This document shows, one piece after another, positions 60,868 through 64,000 of a stretch of DNA of 64,000 bases. The stretch is taken from contig MGPB01000025.1 of NCBI GenBank assembly GCA_001795455.1, positions 29,221 through 93,220 of the forward strand. The letters are read 5' to 3'. Each line of letters begins with the position of its first letter. Position 1 is the stretch's first letter. The notes under the pieces are model-generated. The model did no database searches, was not told where the DNA came from, and saw only the letters and a program-made list of their open reading frames with translations. The position numbers were made by a program, and so were the translations under genes. The DNA comes from Curvibacter sp. GWA2_63_95 (lineage in GTDB: Bacteria > Pseudomonadota > Gammaproteobacteria > Burkholderiales > Burkholderiaceae_C).

Positions 60868-61944
60868 ATGGCCACACTCATAGACCACCTGATCAAGCTC
60901 ACAGACCACCGCGACCGCGATCTGCTGGAGCTCACGCTGTCCAAGGCCTTGATTGACCTGGTACCCATTCAACGTGTCATTGTTGCGCGGGTGGTTAGCG
61001 AAGAAGGCATCAAACGCTGGCTGGAAGTGGCGACGCTGGACGCCAAGGGAGGGGGCAAGGTGGTGGACCCGCTGCGGGTGGACTTCCAAAAACTGCCTCT
61101 GCTCGACGACAACCGGGATCGCCTGCGGGCCCTGCAAAACCGTGAGCGAATCGAGATCGCCTGGGCTGGCGAAGACGGTCCTCGCATCACCTACTTCCCA
61201 TTGTTTGCCGAGACCCTCAACGAGGACGAAGGTGTGCTGGAGATTCACTCCGCGTCGGCCTTGACGGAGGAGCAGGTACAAACACTGGCGCAGGTTCAGC
61301 ATGTGTTTCGCAATATGTACCACCTGCTGGCCTACAGCGACCGCGATGCGCTGACCGGCTTGCTCAACCGCAAATCTCTGGACGACACCTTTTACAGCGC
61401 CGTGCTCGACGAGCTTGGCGAGGGGCCCGAGTCCCAGTCGGAGTCTTTGAAGGTGACCGTGGCGCCGGGCCAGGAGCGCCGTCACCGGGTGCCGCCCAAC
61501 TACTGGATGGGCACCATCAGCATCGACAACTTTGGCCTGCTCAATGACAAGAACGGCCACCTGATTGCCGAAGAGGTACTGTTGCTGGTGGCACGCATCA
61601 TGAACAACACCTTCCGCACCTATGACCGGCTATACCGCCTGGGCGGAGAGCAGTTTGCCGTGCTCATGCACTGCCCCGACGAAGCCCTGGTGTTGGCAGC
61701 ATTTGAACGTTTTCGCGCCAACATCGAGAAGTTCAACTTCCCTCAGGTGGGACGCGTCACCATTTGTGCCGGCTTTACCCGCATCACGCCGGACGACTCC
61801 CCCAGCACGGCGCTGGAGCACGCCGAGCGTGCGGTGGACTATGCCCAGCACAACGGTCGCAACAAGGTGTTCAGCCACGCGGAGCTGGTGCGCAAGGGCT
61901 TCTTTGGTGATGCGCTGAAGATCGGCGCTGTGGACCTGTTTTAA
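60868..61944 (+). CDS. GAF-like/GGDEF-like protein with altered GGEQF signature
   Basis: 358 residues. The N-terminal 150 residues resemble a GAF-type sensor. The C-terminal GGDEF-like domain has DRDALTGLLNRKSLDD, SIDNFGLLNDKNGHLIAEEVL and YRLGGEQFAVLMH; GGEQF at about 259-263 replaces GG(D/E)EF, and the usual D-x-D-x-F-K reads DNFGLLND. The fourth signature residue Gln would weaken metal binding, so diguanylate cyclase activity is doubtful. It may act as a GTP- or c-di-GMP-binding regulator. It is set apart from hemY by 32 bp and followed by a strong terminator. Confidence 0.8.
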   Translation: MATLIDHLIKLTDHRDRDLLELTLSKALIDLVPIQRVIVARVVSEEGIKRWLEVATLDAKGGGKVVDPLRVDFQKLPLLDDNRDRLRALQNRERIEIAWAGEDGPRITYFPLFAETLNEDEGVLEIHSASALTEEQVQTLAQVQHVFRNMYHLLAYSDRDALTGLLNRKSLDDTFYSAVLDELGEGPESQSESLKVTVAPGQERRHRVPPNYWMGTISIDNFGLLNDKNGHLIAEEVLLLVARIMNNTFRTYDRLYRLGGEQFAVLMHCPDEALVLAAFERFRANIEKFNFPQVGRVTICAGFTRITPDDSPSTALEHAERAVDYAQHNGRNKVFSHAELVRKGFFGDALKIGAVDLF

Positions 61945-61961
61945 CGGCCTTTCGACAGACC

Positions 61962-61991
61962 AAAAAAAGGGGCACCGCGGTGCCCCTTTTT
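61962..61991. terminator. Bidirectional rho-independent terminator
   Basis: GGGGCACC-GC-GGTGCCCC forms a perfect stem at 61969-61986, flanked by A7 on one side and T5 on the other. It lies between the convergent ends of the GGDEF-like and rne genes and should stop both. Confidence 0.95.
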
Positions 61992-61993
61992 AC

Positions 61994-64000
61994 TTAGCCT
62001 GCCGTGTTTTCTTCAAACGGCAAGCTCATGTTGCGCAGATCGCGCCGGGTTTCCACCAGCACCAGCGGTCCCGCGTCCACCACCACAGGGGCAGGGCGCT
62101 CGCGGGGCACATGTACGGGCTTGGGCTCGGCTGCAATGGCAGCTTGTACGGCAGCAATCTTGGCTGCATCCGAGTTCACCCACTGCAGGCCTGAACCTTG
62201 GGCCACTTGCTGCAAGGACTCGGTAGGCAGTGCATAACCTGCTACTTTGGGCATGCTGCCAGTCACTGCAGAGGGGGCGGGGGCAACGGTCGGTGCAACG
62301 GCCATCGCCACAGGGGCGGGGGCTACCGCAACGGCGGGCTGTGGCTCAACACGGACGGCCACTGCAACTTGCGGCGCTTCGTCTGTGGGCTGTTGCTGGG
62401 CGTCTGGCTGCTCGCCACGTTCCTGGCGGTTGCCACGGTCACGACCATAGCGGTCACGTGAGCGGCGTTGGCCTTCTCCGCTGGCATTTCGCCCGTCGGC
62501 GGGTGTGCCTGCTTCACCAGGGGCTGCTTCAGCATCACCTTGGGTACTGGGGGTGGTGTCAGCGAAAGCGAGTGCGGATTGCGGCTCCGCATCGCTGCGG
62601 TTGCCTTCGTCCTGGCGTGGGCCACGTTCGTCGCGGCGGCCATTGCGATTGCGTCCACGACCACGCCCTTCACGACCCTCACCTCGAACCTCGGTGTTCA
62701 CGTCTGCGGCACCTTCTGGGCGGGCGTCTGTGGTTTCCTCGGCGCGTGCATCCTGGCGGGGCTCGGCGCTGCGCTCAGCGTTCTCTTCGCGCGGGCCGCG
62801 ACCTTCGCCGCGGTTGCGTCCACGGCCTTCACCACGGGGGGCGCGATCTTGGCGCGGTTCGCCACGGCCATCGCCGCGGGGGGCGTTGCCGTTGTCAGCG
62901 CCTGCGGACACTTGAACTTCCTGGCCTGCTACGGCTGCACCGGCGTCCATGCGCTCGTTGCGCTGGGCGCCACCCTGGCGCTCACCACGCTCGCCGCGTT
63001 CACCACGGTTGCGACCATTGCGGCCACCGCGTTCACCACGCTCTGCACCGCCTTCGGGACGGGCTTCGCCACGGTTTTCGTCGCGTGGGCCACGGCCGTC
63101 GGCGCGGGGCTCATTGCGGCCACCGCGGCTGTTGCGGCCTTCGCCACGTTCGCCACCACGGTCGCTGCGCTCACCGCCACGGCCACCGTTGCGGTTGCCA
63201 TCACGGCCACGGCCGTCACGGCCTTCGCGCTTGTCTTCGGTCTTTGCGGCCGCGGGTGCGGGCTTGGCCACGGGTGCGGCTTCTTCCATACCCAGCAGGC
63301 CCTTGATCCAGCCAAAGAAACCTTTGCCTGCGGGCGCAGGCGCCGCCACAACGGGCTTGGCGACAGGCGCTGCGGCCTGCGGCTTGGCCACTTCGGGCTT
63401 GGGCGGGGCGATGGGGGCGGGTGCGTCCGGCAGCACGCCCTTGATGACCGGGGTCTGCTTGTTGGTCGGCTCTTGCGAACGGCGGGTCACGCCGGTGGCC
63501 TCTTCCATGTCATCCGCCATCTTGTAGCTGGCTTCGATGTGGTCCAGGCGCGGGTCGTCGTGCTTCAGACGTTCCAGCTTGTAGTTCGGTGTTTCCAGTG
63601 TCTTGTTGGGCACCATCAGCACGTTGATGCGCTGCTTGAGCTCAATCTTGGCGATTTCGGTACGCTTCTCGTTCAGCAGGAAGGACGCTACATCGACGGG
63701 CACCTGGCACAGCACGGAGGCGGTGTTGTCCTTGAGGGATTCTTCCTGGATGATGCGCAGAATCTGCAGCGCCGAGCTCTCGGTGTCGCGGATGTGGCCG
63801 GAACCACCGCAGCGCGGGCAGGGGATGGAGGCACCTTCGGAGAGGGCCGGGCGCAGGCGCTGGCGGCTCATTTCCATCAGACCGAACTTGGAGATGGTGC
63901 CGAATTGCACGCGGGCACGGTCCTGGCGCAGCGCGTCGCGCAAGCGGTTTTCCACTTCGCGGCGGTTGCGGGACTCTTCCATGTCGATAAAGTCGATCAC
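61994..64000 (-). CDS. rne: Ribonuclease E, C-terminal part (start beyond window)
   Basis: 668 codons are visible; the N-terminal catalytic half continues past the right edge. The visible start has IDFIDMEESRNRREVENRL (DNase I-like region), FGLMEMSRQRLRPAL and the zinc-link IPCPRCGGSGHI. After KTLETPNYKLERL comes a very long, low-complexity tail rich in Arg, Gly, Glu, Asn and Asp with repeated GERGERGER-type units, then a Pro/Ala/Val segment, ending FEENTAG. RNase E processes and degrades RNA; the tail would be the RNA-binding and protein-binding scaffold. A terminator lies directly after the stop. Confidence 0.95.
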   Translation of the reverse strand: MIDFIDMEESRNRREVENRLRDALRQDRARVQFGTISKFGLMEMSRQRLRPALSEGASIPCPRCGGSGHIRDTESSALQILRIIQEESLKDNTASVLCQVPVDVASFLLNEKRTEIAKIELKQRINVLMVPNKTLETPNYKLERLKHDDPRLDHIEASYKMADDMEEATGVTRRSQEPTNKQTPVIKGVLPDAPAPIAPPKPEVAKPQAAAPVAKPVVAAPAPAGKGFFGWIKGLLGMEEAAPVAKPAPAAAKTEDKREGRDGRGRDGNRNGGRGGERSDRGGERGEGRNSRGGRNEPRADGRGPRDENRGEARPEGGAERGERGGRNGRNRGERGERGERQGGAQRNERMDAGAAVAGQEVQVSAGADNGNAPRGDGRGEPRQDRAPRGEGRGRNRGEGRGPREENAERSAEPRQDARAEETTDARPEGAADVNTEVRGEGREGRGRGRNRNGRRDERGPRQDEGNRSDAEPQSALAFADTTPSTQGDAEAAPGEAGTPADGRNASGEGQRRSRDRYGRDRGNRQERGEQPDAQQQPTDEAPQVAVAVRVEPQPAVAVAPAPVAMAVAPTVAPAPSAVTGSMPKVAGYALPTESLQQVAQGSGLQWVNSDAAKIAAVQAAIAAEPKPVHVPRERPAPVVVDAGPLVLVETRRDLRNMSLPFEENTAG

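Overview
The window reads as a chromosomal segment of a GC-rich betaproteobacterium, most likely a member of the Comamonadaceae (Rhodoferax/Albidiferax/Acidovorax type). This rests on the gene content (an RNase E with a very long Arg/Gly/Glu-rich tail, the argH-algZ-algR-hemCD neighbourhood, DUF2339/DUF3999, DUF3034, DUF3455) and on a dispersed short repeat of about 60 bp seen eleven times. I see no tRNA, rRNA, transposase, phage gene or CRISPR array. Genus assignment is inference.

Left part (1-7.1 kb): the start of an Aer-like chemoreceptor, a DUF1569 protein, then a dense signalling island. A receiver+Hpt protein and a MerR-type HTH+receiver protein point left. A CheY-like receiver, an HD-GYP phosphodiesterase, a family 3 solute-binding protein and a double-PAS histidine kinase point right. 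A second island of related design lies at 20.4-25.4 kb: a kinase-like protein without a phospho-accepting His, a paralogous CheY-like receiver, a PhnD-type binding protein and a triple-PAS histidine kinase. Both islands are preceded by AT-rich DNA with TGATA half-sites spaced 9 bp apart.

Between and after them (7.1-31 kb): dinB, an orphan Tat-exported binding protein, lldD, a DUF2339/DUF3999 pair, an RcnB-like protein, ogt, an orphan RskA-like protein, pbpC, an Old Yellow Enzyme homologue, a SLOG-family protein, DUF1304/TetR, an LprI-like protein, an N-acetylmuramoyl-L-alanine amidase, and remnants of small duplicated genes.

Middle (31-45.9 kb): a 2001-residue bacterial alpha-2-macroglobulin with its thioester motif, separated from its usual partner pbpC; an envelope operon of DUF3034, an exported truncated globin and a cupredoxin-like protein; an ECF sigma/anti-sigma pair divergent from a ferritin-like/cytochrome c/DUF3455 operon; tag behind a perfect LexA-type palindrome; a DsbA-family protein; and a metallo-beta-lactamase-fold protein lacking most metal ligands.

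Right part (46-64 kb): LysR and XRE-cupin regulators, threonine aldolase, an unrecognised zincin, argH, the AlgZ/AlgR two-component system, a further solute-binding protein, ppc, the hemC-hemD-hemX-hemY run, a GGDEF-like protein with an altered signature, a bidirectional terminator, and the 3' part of rne.

The most unusual feature is the repeat family. Six of its eleven copies lie inside protein-coding genes (dinB, pbpC twice, the alpha-2-macroglobulin gene, algR, hemD), in frame, so they contribute protein sequence.
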